From the NCBI RefSeq assembly GCF_001757355.1, contig NZ_MINO01000037.1:1-39681 (forward strand): DNA of 39,681 nucleotides, written 5' to 3'. Made by a program: the position numbers and the translations under genes. Below, piece after piece: positions 18,041 to 25,431 of the stretch. Source of the stretch: Sphingobium phenoxybenzoativorans. GTDB taxonomy: Bacteria > Pseudomonadota > Alphaproteobacteria > Sphingomonadales > Sphingomonadaceae. Numbering within the stretch: position 1 is the first letter of the stretch; every line of letters begins with the position of its first letter. The notes below the pieces were generated by a model. It saw only the letters and a program-made list of their open reading frames with translations, was not told the origin of the DNA and made no database searches.

Positions 18041-18820
18041 ATGACCGACGATAACGCCATTGCCGACGCCGCAACAGCCCTTCGTGACGCTTATGGAGGT
18101 TCGTTCATTACGCCGCTCAGAGAGCGGCTGGGTACAAATGATCCTGTAACGGCCTATGCCATTCAGGAGCACAACACGAAGCATTGGATAGCTGAGGGCC
18201 GGCGCCTGATCGGTCGCAAGATTGGGGCAACATCAGCAGCAGTGCAAAATATGTTGGGCTTAGATCAGCCTGACTACGGCATGCTCTTTGCTGACATGTC
18301 ATACTCGGATGGAGAGATCATCCCCGTTGACAAGGTGCAGCAACCAAAAGTGGAAGGTGAAGTTGCGTTTGCAATCGGGCAAGACCTTGACTCGGATCAG
18401 CTCACGATAGCCGACATTCTTGCCAGCATCGATTATGCGGTAGCGGCGATTGAGATCGTCGGCAGCAGGATCGAGAACTGGAACATAAAGATCCTTGACA
18501 CAATTGCAGACAATGCCAGTGCTGGACTGTTTGTTCTTGGTTCGCAGCCACGCAGACTTGCGGACTTCGATCCTGTGCTATGTGGGATGGTCATCGAGAA
18601 GGGTGGCGAACCAATATCCACCGGCGCGGGCATGGCCTGTCTGGGCAACCCGCTAACGGCGACGTTGTGGCTTGCCAAAAAGATGGTGGAGGTAGGGCGG
18701 CCGCTCAAGAAGGGCGACCTCGTTATGTCAGGCGCACTTGGTCCTCTCGCTGCAATCAGCGCTGGGGACAGTATCGAGCTGCGTATATCGGGTCTGGGAA
18801 GCGTGCGAGCCCATTTCTGA
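18041..18820 (+). CDS. dmpE: 2-hydroxypenta-2,4-dienoate hydratase
   Basis: A 259-residue member of the hydratase/decarboxylase family that adds water to 2-hydroxypent-2,4-dienoate, giving 4-hydroxy-2-oxovalerate. Marks of the hydratase rather than the decarboxylase are RKIGATSAAVQNMLGLDQPDYG and LFADM, then PKVEGEVAF with metal-binding acidic residues, IEIVGSRIENWN and DNASAGLFVLG. The ATG at 18041 fits the family N-terminus; an in-frame ATG at 18017 overlaps dmpC. The paralog dmpH follows, the pair expected in a meta operon. Confidence 0.92.
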   Translation: MTDDNAIADAATALRDAYGGSFITPLRERLGTNDPVTAYAIQEHNTKHWIAEGRRLIGRKIGATSAAVQNMLGLDQPDYGMLFADMSYSDGEIIPVDKVQQPKVEGEVAFAIGQDLDSDQLTIADILASIDYAVAAIEIVGSRIENWNIKILDTIADNASAGLFVLGSQPRRLADFDPVLCGMVIEKGGEPISTGAGMACLGNPLTATLWLAKKMVEVGRPLKKGDLVMSGALGPLAAISAGDSIELRISGLGSVRAHF

Positions 18821-18872
18821 ATGGTCGATCTTGACGCCCTATCCCTGACAACGTTTTTCGGAGGCCAAGTAA

Positions 18873-19646
18873 ATGGCAATTGATGATCTTGCGCGCACCG
18901 TGGACGAGGCTGCGCGGACCGCGACGGAAATTACACAGCTGGCAGAAAGCCATTCTCTAACGGTGGACGAGGCCTACGCCATTCAGGCACTTTCGATGCG
19001 ACAGCGTTTCGAAAGAGGAGAGAAGCTCATTGGAATGAAGATGGGCCTCACAAGTCGGGCAAAGATGCAACAGATGGGAGTATCTGATGTCATCTGGGGT
19101 CGGCTGACTGATGCCATGCGCGTAGAGGATGGCGACGCTATCGAATTCGAGAAGTTCGTGCATCCGCGTGTCGAGCCAGAGATAGCATTTATCTTAAAGA
19201 GGCCGCTCGAGGGTCGCGTTACGCTTCTGGAAGCTATGAATGCTATTGAAGCTGTCGCTCCGGCCATGGAGATCATCGATAGTCGGTATCGCAATTTCAA
19301 ATTTAGCCTTCCTGACGTTATTGCCGATAATTCGAGCAGCTCAGCATTTGTTCTCGGTCCCTGGAACAGCCCATCAACCGATATCAGCAATCTTGGAATG
19401 GCTATGCAGATAAACGGGCGAGCCGTGCAAATAGGCTCGTCGGCGGCGATACTGGGGCATCCTGGGCGAAGTCTGGCAGCTGCGTCTCGCCTCGTGGCGG
19501 CTTCAGGACTGCGGTTGGAAGCAGGTTGGATCATCATGGCAGGTGGCGCGACGGCAGCGGAGAAATTGTTACCGGGAATGGCAGTCCGCCTTGACGTCGA
19601 GCGAATTGGTCGCACCGCGTTCAGCGTTTCGTCTCGAGCTGCCTGA
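18873..19646 (+). CDS. dmpH: 4-oxalocrotonate decarboxylase
   Basis: A 257-residue paralog of dmpE. It decarboxylates 2-oxohex-3-enedioate, made by the tautomerase DmpI, to 2-hydroxypent-2,4-dienoate. The decarboxylase-type signature is IGMKMGLTSRAKMQQMGVSD and WGRLTDAM; metal ligands are in HPRVEPEIAF and the region PAMEIIDSRYRNF. In Pseudomonas it forms a complex with the hydratase, which keeps the unstable dienol from escaping. It follows dmpE by 52 bp with a CGGAGG ribosome site. Confidence 0.93.
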   Translation: MAIDDLARTVDEAARTATEITQLAESHSLTVDEAYAIQALSMRQRFERGEKLIGMKMGLTSRAKMQQMGVSDVIWGRLTDAMRVEDGDAIEFEKFVHPRVEPEIAFILKRPLEGRVTLLEAMNAIEAVAPAMEIIDSRYRNFKFSLPDVIADNSSSSAFVLGPWNSPSTDISNLGMAMQINGRAVQIGSSAAILGHPGRSLAAASRLVAASGLRLEAGWIIMAGGATAAEKLLPGMAVRLDVERIGRTAFSVSSRAA

Positions 19647-19783
19647 AGCTTCACTCAGGCTACAAACCTGCACATCTCTTTTGGGAAGCACTCATGTCGA
19701 GCTTTTATCGGCGCTATCGTCGAGGATCGATCGATTGGTTTTTGGCTTAGGGCTCGACCAAATGGTCTTTTAGGGTTGCTTCG

Positions 19784-20209
19784 ATGACCATGGATCTCGG
19801 CGTTGAAACGTTGTTAAGTCCGTCAGCTGCTCTCGCCAACCAGCTTGTGGAACGTGCGGTTTCTTACGGCTGCTCGCTCGGAATCTATGTCGCTGCCAGT
19901 GTCTGCGACACGACTGGACGCGCGATAGCCACGCTCATGCACCCCAATGCAGCCTCGCAGTGCGCAGCGATCGCACAGGACAAGGCGTCCATCTCAGCTG
20001 GCTTCCGATTGAATTCCGACGAACTTTATCAATCCATCAAGGGCACCGAGGCCTTAAAGCTAGGTCTAACGACACGTCGGGGCTTTGCTTTGTTCGGTGG
20101 CGGAATGCCCGTAATCGTAAATGGGCAAGCCGTAGGCGGAATAGGTGTTTCGGGCGGCTCGGAGGCGCAAGATGTTGATTGTGTCAGGCATGCTCTCGCT
20201 GGTTGTTGA
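19784..20209 (+). CDS. GlcG/HbpS family protein (DUF336)
   Basis: A 141-residue GlcG/HbpS-like protein. The family pattern is seen in LVERAVSYGCSLGIYVAASVCDTTGR, the central DKASISAGF, and the C-terminal GGGMPVIVNGQAVGGIGVSGGSEAQDVDCVRHAL. Some members bind or degrade haem; genes of this type occur within aromatic meta-cleavage operons, but their role there is unclear. It follows dmpH by 137 bp and seems to be the last gene of the dmp operon. An in-frame ATG at 19790 is an alternative start. Confidence 0.85.
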   Translation: MTMDLGVETLLSPSAALANQLVERAVSYGCSLGIYVAASVCDTTGRAIATLMHPNAASQCAAIAQDKASISAGFRLNSDELYQSIKGTEALKLGLTTRRGFALFGGGMPVIVNGQAVGGIGVSGGSEAQDVDCVRHALAGC

Positions 20210-20538
20210 GCCGTCTAATACGTCGAGAGTGAACTGTCGCGCAGCTATCCGGTCCTTACCACAAGTTGCCGCTGCTGCACCTTTATTTGAGAGATGCGCC
20301 TGTAGAGCACGAACGTTTCTCTTAGCGGCCGAATGTAGGCACGGCGTCAAACCGCCAAAGCAGACCGCTGGCCGCTCTCTGATGTGATCAATTCGTCGAT
20401 CCGGTGTCGTCGTATGTGATTGGTTTGCTCAGATGACGAACATGCCCGGTCGAAATAATCCCAACCACCACGCAATCGCACCACAGAAACGCGTGCTAAA
20501 CCAGTGCCTTACCTGCCGTAGACGACGCTTTCAAACGT
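20210..20538. other. Control region between the dmp and tmo operons
   Basis: About 330 bp without a convincing gene. It holds the likely activator site at 20384-20399; the sigma-54 promoter follows at 20539. No strong terminator hairpin was seen after the GlcG-like gene, so read-through from the dmp operon into tmo is possible. Confidence 0.45.
20384..20399 (+). promoter_or_regulatory. Likely DmpR upstream activating site, tmo promoter
   Basis: GTGATCAATTCGTCGA matches 12 of 16 positions of the DmpR/XylR-type inverted repeat TTGATCAATTGATCAA. It lies 155 bp upstream of the -24 element at 20539, in the usual range for enhancer-like sites of this regulator family. Confidence 0.55.
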
Positions 20539-20556
20539 TTGGCACGAGAATTGCTT
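20539..20556 (+). promoter_or_regulatory. Sigma-54 (-24/-12) promoter of the tmo operon
   Basis: TTGGCACGAGAATTGCTT is a near-perfect sigma-54 promoter (TGGCACG-N4-TTGCT) with correct phasing: GG at 20541-20542 and GC at 20553-20554. Start of transcription is expected near 20566, about 230 nt before tmoA and 50 nt before the small ORF at 20617. Confidence 0.9.
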
Positions 20557-20616
20557 ACCTAAAGAGAATTGCTGCATCTCGGCGACAAGACCGAGGCAAT
20601 CGAGAAAGGAGAAGAG

Positions 20617-20745
20617 ATGGCCGGAAGTCTGCAAACCTATCGGCGACTGTTCGAAGCATTGCCTTTGCGAGCTACGGCTGTCGCTAGCGGCGCTGACCGC
20701 CTCCTCTTTTGCGCTCACGCCCTTTTTCCTATCCCACAGGGGTAA
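20617..20745 (+). CDS. Possible 42-residue leader ORF
   Basis: A short open frame beginning MAGSLQTYRRLFEALPLR and ending in ALFPIPQG. An excellent ribosome site AAAGGAG (20606-20612) lies at ideal spacing before its ATG, and it sits on the expected leader RNA between the sigma-54 promoter and tmoA (49 bp before it). I recognise no family. It could be a small protein, a translated leader or chance. Confidence 0.35.
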   Translation: MAGSLQTYRRLFEALPLRATAVASGADRLLFCAHALFPIPQG

Positions 20746-20794
20746 GACTCTACGCGTGCGGAACCTGATTACCTTCAAACTTGGAGTAAGATGA

Positions 20795-22288
20795 ATGAGT
20801 AGGCTGGCACAAAAGGATTATTATGATCTGACGAGAGCGACGAGTTGGACGCCCAAATACGTCAGTGAAGAAGCCTTATTTCCGGAATCTATGACGGGCG
20901 CTCGGGGCATCCCTCTGGAAAAATGGGAGAGCTACGATGAACCTTATAAGGTTACCTATCAGGACTATGTGAATACTCAGCGAGAGAAGGACGCCGGCGC
21001 TTACTCTGTTAAGGCAGCGCTCGAGCGCGCGAACTTCGTCGCTACCGCCGATCCGGGCTGGATCAGCACGCTGCAAGCGCATTACGGAGCTATTGCGGTC
21101 CCCGAATACGCAGCAGCTACGGCTGAAGCGCGTATGGCACGTTTTTCGAAGGCGCCAGGCAATCGTAACATGGCAACCTTTGGAATGATGGACGAAACAC
21201 GGCACGGTCAGATCCAACTCTTTTTCCCGCATGAGCACACTAAGCGCGGTCGGCAGTGGGATTGGGCGCACCGTGCAATGCATACGAATGAGTGGGCGGC
21301 GATCGCTGCGCGGCACTTTTTCGATGACATCATGATGACGCGCGACGCGCTAAGCGTGTCTATCATGCTGACGTTTGCATTCGAGACCGGTTTTACTAAC
21401 ATGCAGTTCCTTGGTCTTGCCGCCGACGCTGCAGAGGCTGGCGATCATACTTTCGCAAGTCTGATTTCAAGCATTCAGACAGATGAAGCCAGACATGCTC
21501 AACAGGGTGGGCCGGCGCTCAAGATTTTGCTGGAGAATGGCAAAAAAGCCGACGCACAGAAAATGATCGATGTCGCGTTCTGGCGCTCGTGGAAACTGTT
21601 CAGTGTGCTGACCGGTCCAATGATGGACTATTATACGCCGCTTGAACATCGCAAGCAGTCGTTCAAGGAGTTCATGCAAGAATGGATCATTGGGCAATTT
21701 GAGCGGCAGATCACGGATCTCGGCCTCGATACCCCTTGGTACTGGGACGAGTTCTTGCGCTCGCTCGATGAAACGCACCACGCGATGCATATGGGCGTCT
21801 GGTACTGGCGCCCGACCGTCTGGTGGAACCCAGCCGCAGGCGTTGCACCCGACCAGCGTGATTGGCTTGAAGACAAATATCCGGGTTGGAATGATTCCTT
21901 CGGCAAGTGCTGGGATGTGATCACCGACAATATTCGCAAGGGGCGGATGGACCGAACCGGGCCCGCTACGCTGCCAATGATTTGTAACATGTGCAACTTG
22001 CCAATCGTCGGTGCGCCCGGAAACGCTTGGAATGTCAAAGATTATCCTCTGGTGCACGAGGGTCGACTTTATCATTTCGGGTCCGAAGGGGATCGGTGGT
22101 GCTTCCAGCAGGATCCGGACCGGTACAAAGGTCATATGAGCTTTATCGATCGCTTTCTGGCCGGAAAGGTGCAGCCTGCAGATCTGGGGGGGGGGCTGGC
22201 CTATATGGGCTTGCGTCCCGGCGAGATGGGCGATGACGCTCATGGATATGCGTGGGCTTACCAAGAGATGAGCATCGCAGCCGAATAA
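20795..22288 (+). CDS. tmoA: Toluene monooxygenase oxygenase alpha subunit (diiron)
   Basis: A 497-residue catalytic subunit strongly resembling TmoA of toluene-4-monooxygenase (for example LTRATSWTPKYVSEE, GIPLEKWESYDEPYK and NRNMATFGMMDETRHGQ). Diiron ligands Glu104, Glu134, His137, Glu197, Glu231 and His234 and the oxygen-activation Thr201 are at the same numbers as in T4MO. Among the residues lining the pocket, Ile100, Ala107, Gln141, Phe196 and Phe205 are kept, but position 103 is Pro (Gly in T4MO) and 180 is Met (Ile in T4MO), so regiospecificity may differ. It would hydroxylate benzene or toluene to phenol or cresol. First major gene of the tmo operon. Confidence 0.96.
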   Translation: MSRLAQKDYYDLTRATSWTPKYVSEEALFPESMTGARGIPLEKWESYDEPYKVTYQDYVNTQREKDAGAYSVKAALERANFVATADPGWISTLQAHYGAIAVPEYAAATAEARMARFSKAPGNRNMATFGMMDETRHGQIQLFFPHEHTKRGRQWDWAHRAMHTNEWAAIAARHFFDDIMMTRDALSVSIMLTFAFETGFTNMQFLGLAADAAEAGDHTFASLISSIQTDEARHAQQGGPALKILLENGKKADAQKMIDVAFWRSWKLFSVLTGPMMDYYTPLEHRKQSFKEFMQEWIIGQFERQITDLGLDTPWYWDEFLRSLDETHHAMHMGVWYWRPTVWWNPAAGVAPDQRDWLEDKYPGWNDSFGKCWDVITDNIRKGRMDRTGPATLPMICNMCNLPIVGAPGNAWNVKDYPLVHEGRLYHFGSEGDRWCFQQDPDRYKGHMSFIDRFLAGKVQPADLGGGLAYMGLRPGEMGDDAHGYAWAYQEMSIAAE

Positions 22289-22294
22289 GTTGAG

Positions 22295-22322
22295 CGCCGG
22301 CGATGCCGTAGCGTCGCCGGCG
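22295..22322 (+). terminator. Strong hairpin between tmoA and tmoB
   Basis: A perfect 9-bp GC-rich stem, CGCCGGCGA (22295-22303) and TCGCCGGCG (22314-22322), with a 10-base loop, begins 6 bases after the tmoA stop. No T-run follows and the operon continues, so it more likely stabilises or attenuates the mRNA than ends it. Confidence 0.6.
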
Positions 22323-22345
22323 GCCATCGGAGAAGGGTAAGTTCA

Positions 22346-22606
22346 ATGGCTATATTTCCACTCGGTTCGAACTTTGAAGGCGATTTTGTTATCCAGCTTG
22401 TCGCTGTGGATGACGAAAGCACTATGGACGAGGTTGCCGCCGCTTGCGCCGAGCACTCGGTGGATCGACGCGTCTCGCCGCAGTCCGGCAGGATCATGCG
22501 TGTCCGTCAGCACACAACCGGCACGGTTTTTCCGCGCGACATGCGGCTTAAGGATGCGGGCTTGCTGCCGACTGAAACTATCGACGTAATTTTCTCGGAC
22601 GTTTGA
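22346..22606 (+). CDS. tmoB: Toluene monooxygenase oxygenase gamma subunit
   Basis: An 86-residue TmoB-like small subunit with a ubiquitin-like fold expected from the family. It begins AIFPLGSNFEGDFVIQLVAV and has the typical RVRQHTTGTVFPRDMRLKDAG and PTETIDVIF. It packs on the alpha subunit of the hexameric hydroxylase and has no cofactor. It follows tmoA by 57 bp, which contain a strong hairpin. Confidence 0.93.
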   Translation: MAIFPLGSNFEGDFVIQLVAVDDESTMDEVAAACAEHSVDRRVSPQSGRIMRVRQHTTGTVFPRDMRLKDAGLLPTETIDVIFSDV

Positions 22607-22618
22607 GAGGGCTTGCTC

Positions 22619-22957
22619 ATGGCATTTGAACGCGTCTGTTCTCTCGACGACGTCTGGGAAGGGGAGATGGAATCTTTCGAAACGTCAGACGGGAGTGAGA
22701 TCCTGATCGTGTCTCTTCCAGGCGGTACCATAAAGGCCTTTCAAGGTATTTGTCCGCATCAGGAGATTGCGTTGGTCGAAGGTACTTTTGCCAACGGCGT
22801 ACTGACATGCCGCGCGCATCTTTGGCAATTCGATGCGATGACTGGGCAAGGCCTTAATCCGACTGATTGCCGGATCGCTGAGTATCCGGTGAGGGTAGAC
22901 GGTGATGAGGTGTTCGTCGATGCCGTGGGAATCGAACCCTGCAAGGCACACACCTGA
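22619..22957 (+). CDS. tmoC: Toluene monooxygenase Rieske ferredoxin
   Basis: A 112-residue Rieske [2Fe-2S] protein that carries electrons from the reductase TmoF to the oxygenase. Cluster ligands Cys45 and His47 (CPH) and Cys64 and His67 (CRAH) as well as Trp69 coincide in number with T4MOC, and the length is the same. The ATG at 22619 is preferred over an in-frame TTG six bases earlier. Lies 12 bp after tmoB. Confidence 0.95.
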   Translation: MAFERVCSLDDVWEGEMESFETSDGSEILIVSLPGGTIKAFQGICPHQEIALVEGTFANGVLTCRAHLWQFDAMTGQGLNPTDCRIAEYPVRVDGDEVFVDAVGIEPCKAHT

Positions 22958-23010
22958 ATGCAGGAATAACCTGGCATTTTACGCGACTTGAATGGGGAGG
23001 AGAGGCAAAT

Positions 23011-23319
23011 ATGACATCAGTTTCAGAGACAACCAAAAGCAACCGTGTCGGGCCAGTTGTCCGAGCTGGCGATGTTGCGAAGGCCGCTCAGGAGGCGATT
23101 GAGATCGATAATCCGGGCAAGGAGGTCTTCGTTGATGACAGAGGGGTCTATATCCGCATTGAATGCGATCAGGAATGTCTGCTGACTCGTGCAACGATGG
23201 AAGAGGTTCTGGGCCGGAAGTTTGAGGTCCGGGAGTTGGAAATCAATTTGACCTCCTTCTCGGGGCAAATCGATGTGACGCAGGATCGCGTTCGGTTCTA
23301 TCTTACCAAAACATATTGA
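23011..23319 (+). CDS. tmoD: Toluene monooxygenase effector protein
   Basis: A 102-residue cofactor-less effector (MmoB/DmpM/TmoD family) that binds the oxygenase and improves coupling and selectivity. The family pattern is VGPVVRAGDVAKAAQEAIEIDN, then VDDRGVYIRIECDQECLL and MEEVLGRKFEVRELEINL. A GGGGAGGAGAGG ribosome site precedes the ATG. It is distinct from dmpM at 11899, so each oxygenase keeps its own effector. Confidence 0.94.
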   Translation: MTSVSETTKSNRVGPVVRAGDVAKAAQEAIEIDNPGKEVFVDDRGVYIRIECDQECLLTRATMEEVLGRKFEVRELEINLTSFSGQIDVTQDRVRFYLTKTY

Positions 23320-23337
23320 TCTGAGGAGAGAAACATC

Positions 23338-24336
23338 ATGGCTAGCGCCCCGCCGGAGGCCCTCAAGCCTCTTAAGACGTGGTCTCACTTGGCGGAGCGC
23401 CGCAAGCGTCCGTCGGAGTATGAGATCGTCTCCACCAATCTCCATTACAGGCAGAATAACCCAGAAAGCCCATGGGAACTTGATCCCGATATCCACATGA
23501 ACGAGTGGTATCGAACCTATTGTAACTCAAGCCCTCTAAAGCATTCAAATTGGGACGAGTTTCGTGATCCCGATAGCCTGATCTATCGCACCTATAACAT
23601 TTTGCAGGACGGCCAGGAGCAATATGTCGGCGGTTTGCTCGACCAGTTCAGCGATCGTGAGCATGACAAGGGTCTTGACGACGAGTGGGTAGAGACCCTT
23701 GCGCGTCTCTACACCCCGGCGCGCTATCTCTTTCATACGCTGCAAATGTCATCTGCCTATCTTATGCAGATAGCGCCTGCGAGTACCATTTCGAATTGCG
23801 CGGTGTTTCAGGCAGCCGATTCCCTTCGATGGCTCACCCACACTGCATATCGGACGCGTGAGCTGGCGAACGAATATCCTCAGAAGGGCTTTGGAACTGC
23901 GGAACGGGCAATTTGGGAGGAAGATCCTGCGTGGCAGGGACTGCGCGAGATGATGGAACGGCTGCTTGTCACCTGGGATTGGGGCGAATCCTTTGTCGCT
24001 CTTAACCTCGTCGCAAAGCCCGCGATCGACGAACTCATGTTCGGCGCGTTGGCCGCGGCCGCTGGCGAAGCGGGTGACACACTCTATAGTCTCTTGGCTC
24101 AAGCCCAGTTGCGCGATGCCGAGCGTCACCGTCGCTGGGCAGCAGCCTTGGTGTCTTTTGCGTCGACCGAGGCCGGCAACGCGGCACTTATTGGAAGCTG
24201 GGTAGATAAGTGGGCGCCGGTGGCGTCGGGCGCAATTGATGCGTTCGCAGCAGCGCTACCTGACGGCGATCGATCTGGAGCCGCCGCAAAGGTCCGGATG
24301 CAACAGTTCCACGCGAGCTTCGATTGGCACGCCTGA
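23338..24336 (+). CDS. tmoE: Toluene monooxygenase oxygenase beta subunit
   Basis: A 332-residue TmoE-like beta subunit. It has LKTWSHLAERRKRPSEYEIV near the N-terminus, then HMNEWYRTYCNSSPLKHSNW, DEFRDPDSLIYRTYNILQD and the helical core ending LRDAERHRRWAAALV. No diiron ligands are expected in this subunit. It pairs with TmoA and TmoB in the hydroxylase. It lies 18 bp after tmoD and is followed by a hairpin before tmoF. Confidence 0.94.
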   Translation: MASAPPEALKPLKTWSHLAERRKRPSEYEIVSTNLHYRQNNPESPWELDPDIHMNEWYRTYCNSSPLKHSNWDEFRDPDSLIYRTYNILQDGQEQYVGGLLDQFSDREHDKGLDDEWVETLARLYTPARYLFHTLQMSSAYLMQIAPASTISNCAVFQAADSLRWLTHTAYRTRELANEYPQKGFGTAERAIWEEDPAWQGLREMMERLLVTWDWGESFVALNLVAKPAIDELMFGALAAAAGEAGDTLYSLLAQAQLRDAERHRRWAAALVSFASTEAGNAALIGSWVDKWAPVASGAIDAFAAALPDGDRSGAAAKVRMQQFHASFDWHA

Positions 24337-24343
24337 ATCTCTG

Positions 24344-24368
24344 CTCTCGCGGCTTCTAGTCGCGAGAG
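24344..24368 (+). terminator. Hairpin between tmoE and tmoF
   Basis: A perfect 8-bp stem, CTCTCGCG (24344-24351) and CGCGAGAG (24361-24368), with a 9-base loop, begins 7 bases after the tmoE stop and is followed by TTCTAC. It could partly end transcription or protect the upstream message, lowering reductase output relative to oxygenase. Confidence 0.5.
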
Positions 24369-24399
24369 TTCTACAAGAACAGGCAAGAGGCAGGAGTGT

Positions 24400-25419
24400 G
24401 TGGTGACTGGTGGCGAGATCATAATTGAGGAGACTGGTGAACGGTTCATTCAGCTGCCAACTGACGGTTCCATCCTCAGGGCGGCACTGCGAGCAGGCAT
24501 CGGATTTCCTTATGAATGCAGCTCTGGTGGATGCGGAAGCTGCCGATTTAGACCCATCTCCGGAGAATTCGTCGATCTTGCTGAGAATCCGGGCGGGTTG
24601 AGCGAACGGGACAAGCGGAAGGGAGTGCGTCTGGCATGTCAAAGCAGTGCGATTGGCGACGTTTCAATCAGCGTGTCGACCCGCCGGGAGTTCGTCCCGA
24701 AGCATAGCTTCGCGCGGTTTGAAGCCAACCTGACCCAAGTCCGGGATCTCACATCCGACATGCGAGAGTTTACCTTCCAAGGCCCGACGGCGGCGATGTT
24801 CATCCCGGGCCAGTATGCGCTTATCGAAGGGCCGGAGGGCATGACACGTTGCTACTCCATGAGCAATCTCCCCAATAATGGGGGAGAATGGCACTTCATC
24901 ATCAAGCGAGTGGCGGGCGGGCATTTTTCCAACTGGTTGTTCGGTCTTGAGGTAGGGGAGTCTGTGACGATCGATGGCCCAATCGGTTTAGCTCACGTAT
25001 CCGAAACCTCTCAACGGGATGTGATTTGTATTGCGGGTGGTTCAGGTCTCGCACCAATCATATCTATCGCACGGGCTCTGGCTTCAGAGCAGGATACAGA
25101 ACGGCTGATTCACGTCTTCTATGGCGGTCGCACCCCAGCAGATATCTGCGGCGAGGACTATCTAAGCGGCTTTGCATGCTGGGGGGAAAGATTGCGGTTT
25201 CATTCCGTCGTCTCGGATGAAGAGGCTGCTAAGGCAGCTGGCTGGTCAGGTGAAATCGGCTTTGTTCACAATAGCGTAATCTCTCGGTTTGGCGACCGTG
25301 TCAGAGATCACGAAATCTACTTCGCTGGTCCGCCGCCGATGGCAACAGCTTTGCAGACAGCGTTGATGATTGAGATGAAAGTCCCGTTCGAGCAAATCCA
25401 TTTCGATCGGTTCTTCTAG
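24400..25419 (+). CDS. tmoF: Toluene monooxygenase NADH reductase (2Fe-2S, FAD)
   Basis: A 339-residue reductase that feeds electrons from NADH to the Rieske protein TmoC. Plant-type ferredoxin domain with the cluster motif YECSSGGCGSCRFRPI and a fourth Cys in RLACQSS. FAD domain with GQYALIEGPEGMTRCYSMSN. NAD domain with CIAGGSGLAPIISIAR and the C-terminal YFAGPPPMATA. The start is GTG at 24400 or the next GTG at 24403, both served by CAGGAG at 24391-24396. Twelve bases separate it from the next gene. Confidence 0.93.
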   Translation: MVTGGEIIIEETGERFIQLPTDGSILRAALRAGIGFPYECSSGGCGSCRFRPISGEFVDLAENPGGLSERDKRKGVRLACQSSAIGDVSISVSTRREFVPKHSFARFEANLTQVRDLTSDMREFTFQGPTAAMFIPGQYALIEGPEGMTRCYSMSNLPNNGGEWHFIIKRVAGGHFSNWLFGLEVGESVTIDGPIGLAHVSETSQRDVICIAGGSGLAPIISIARALASEQDTERLIHVFYGGRTPADICGEDYLSGFACWGERLRFHSVVSDEEAAKAAGWSGEIGFVHNSVISRFGDRVRDHEIYFAGPPPMATALQTALMIEMKVPFEQIHFDRFF

Positions 25420-25431
25420 GGAGGCGGCTAC

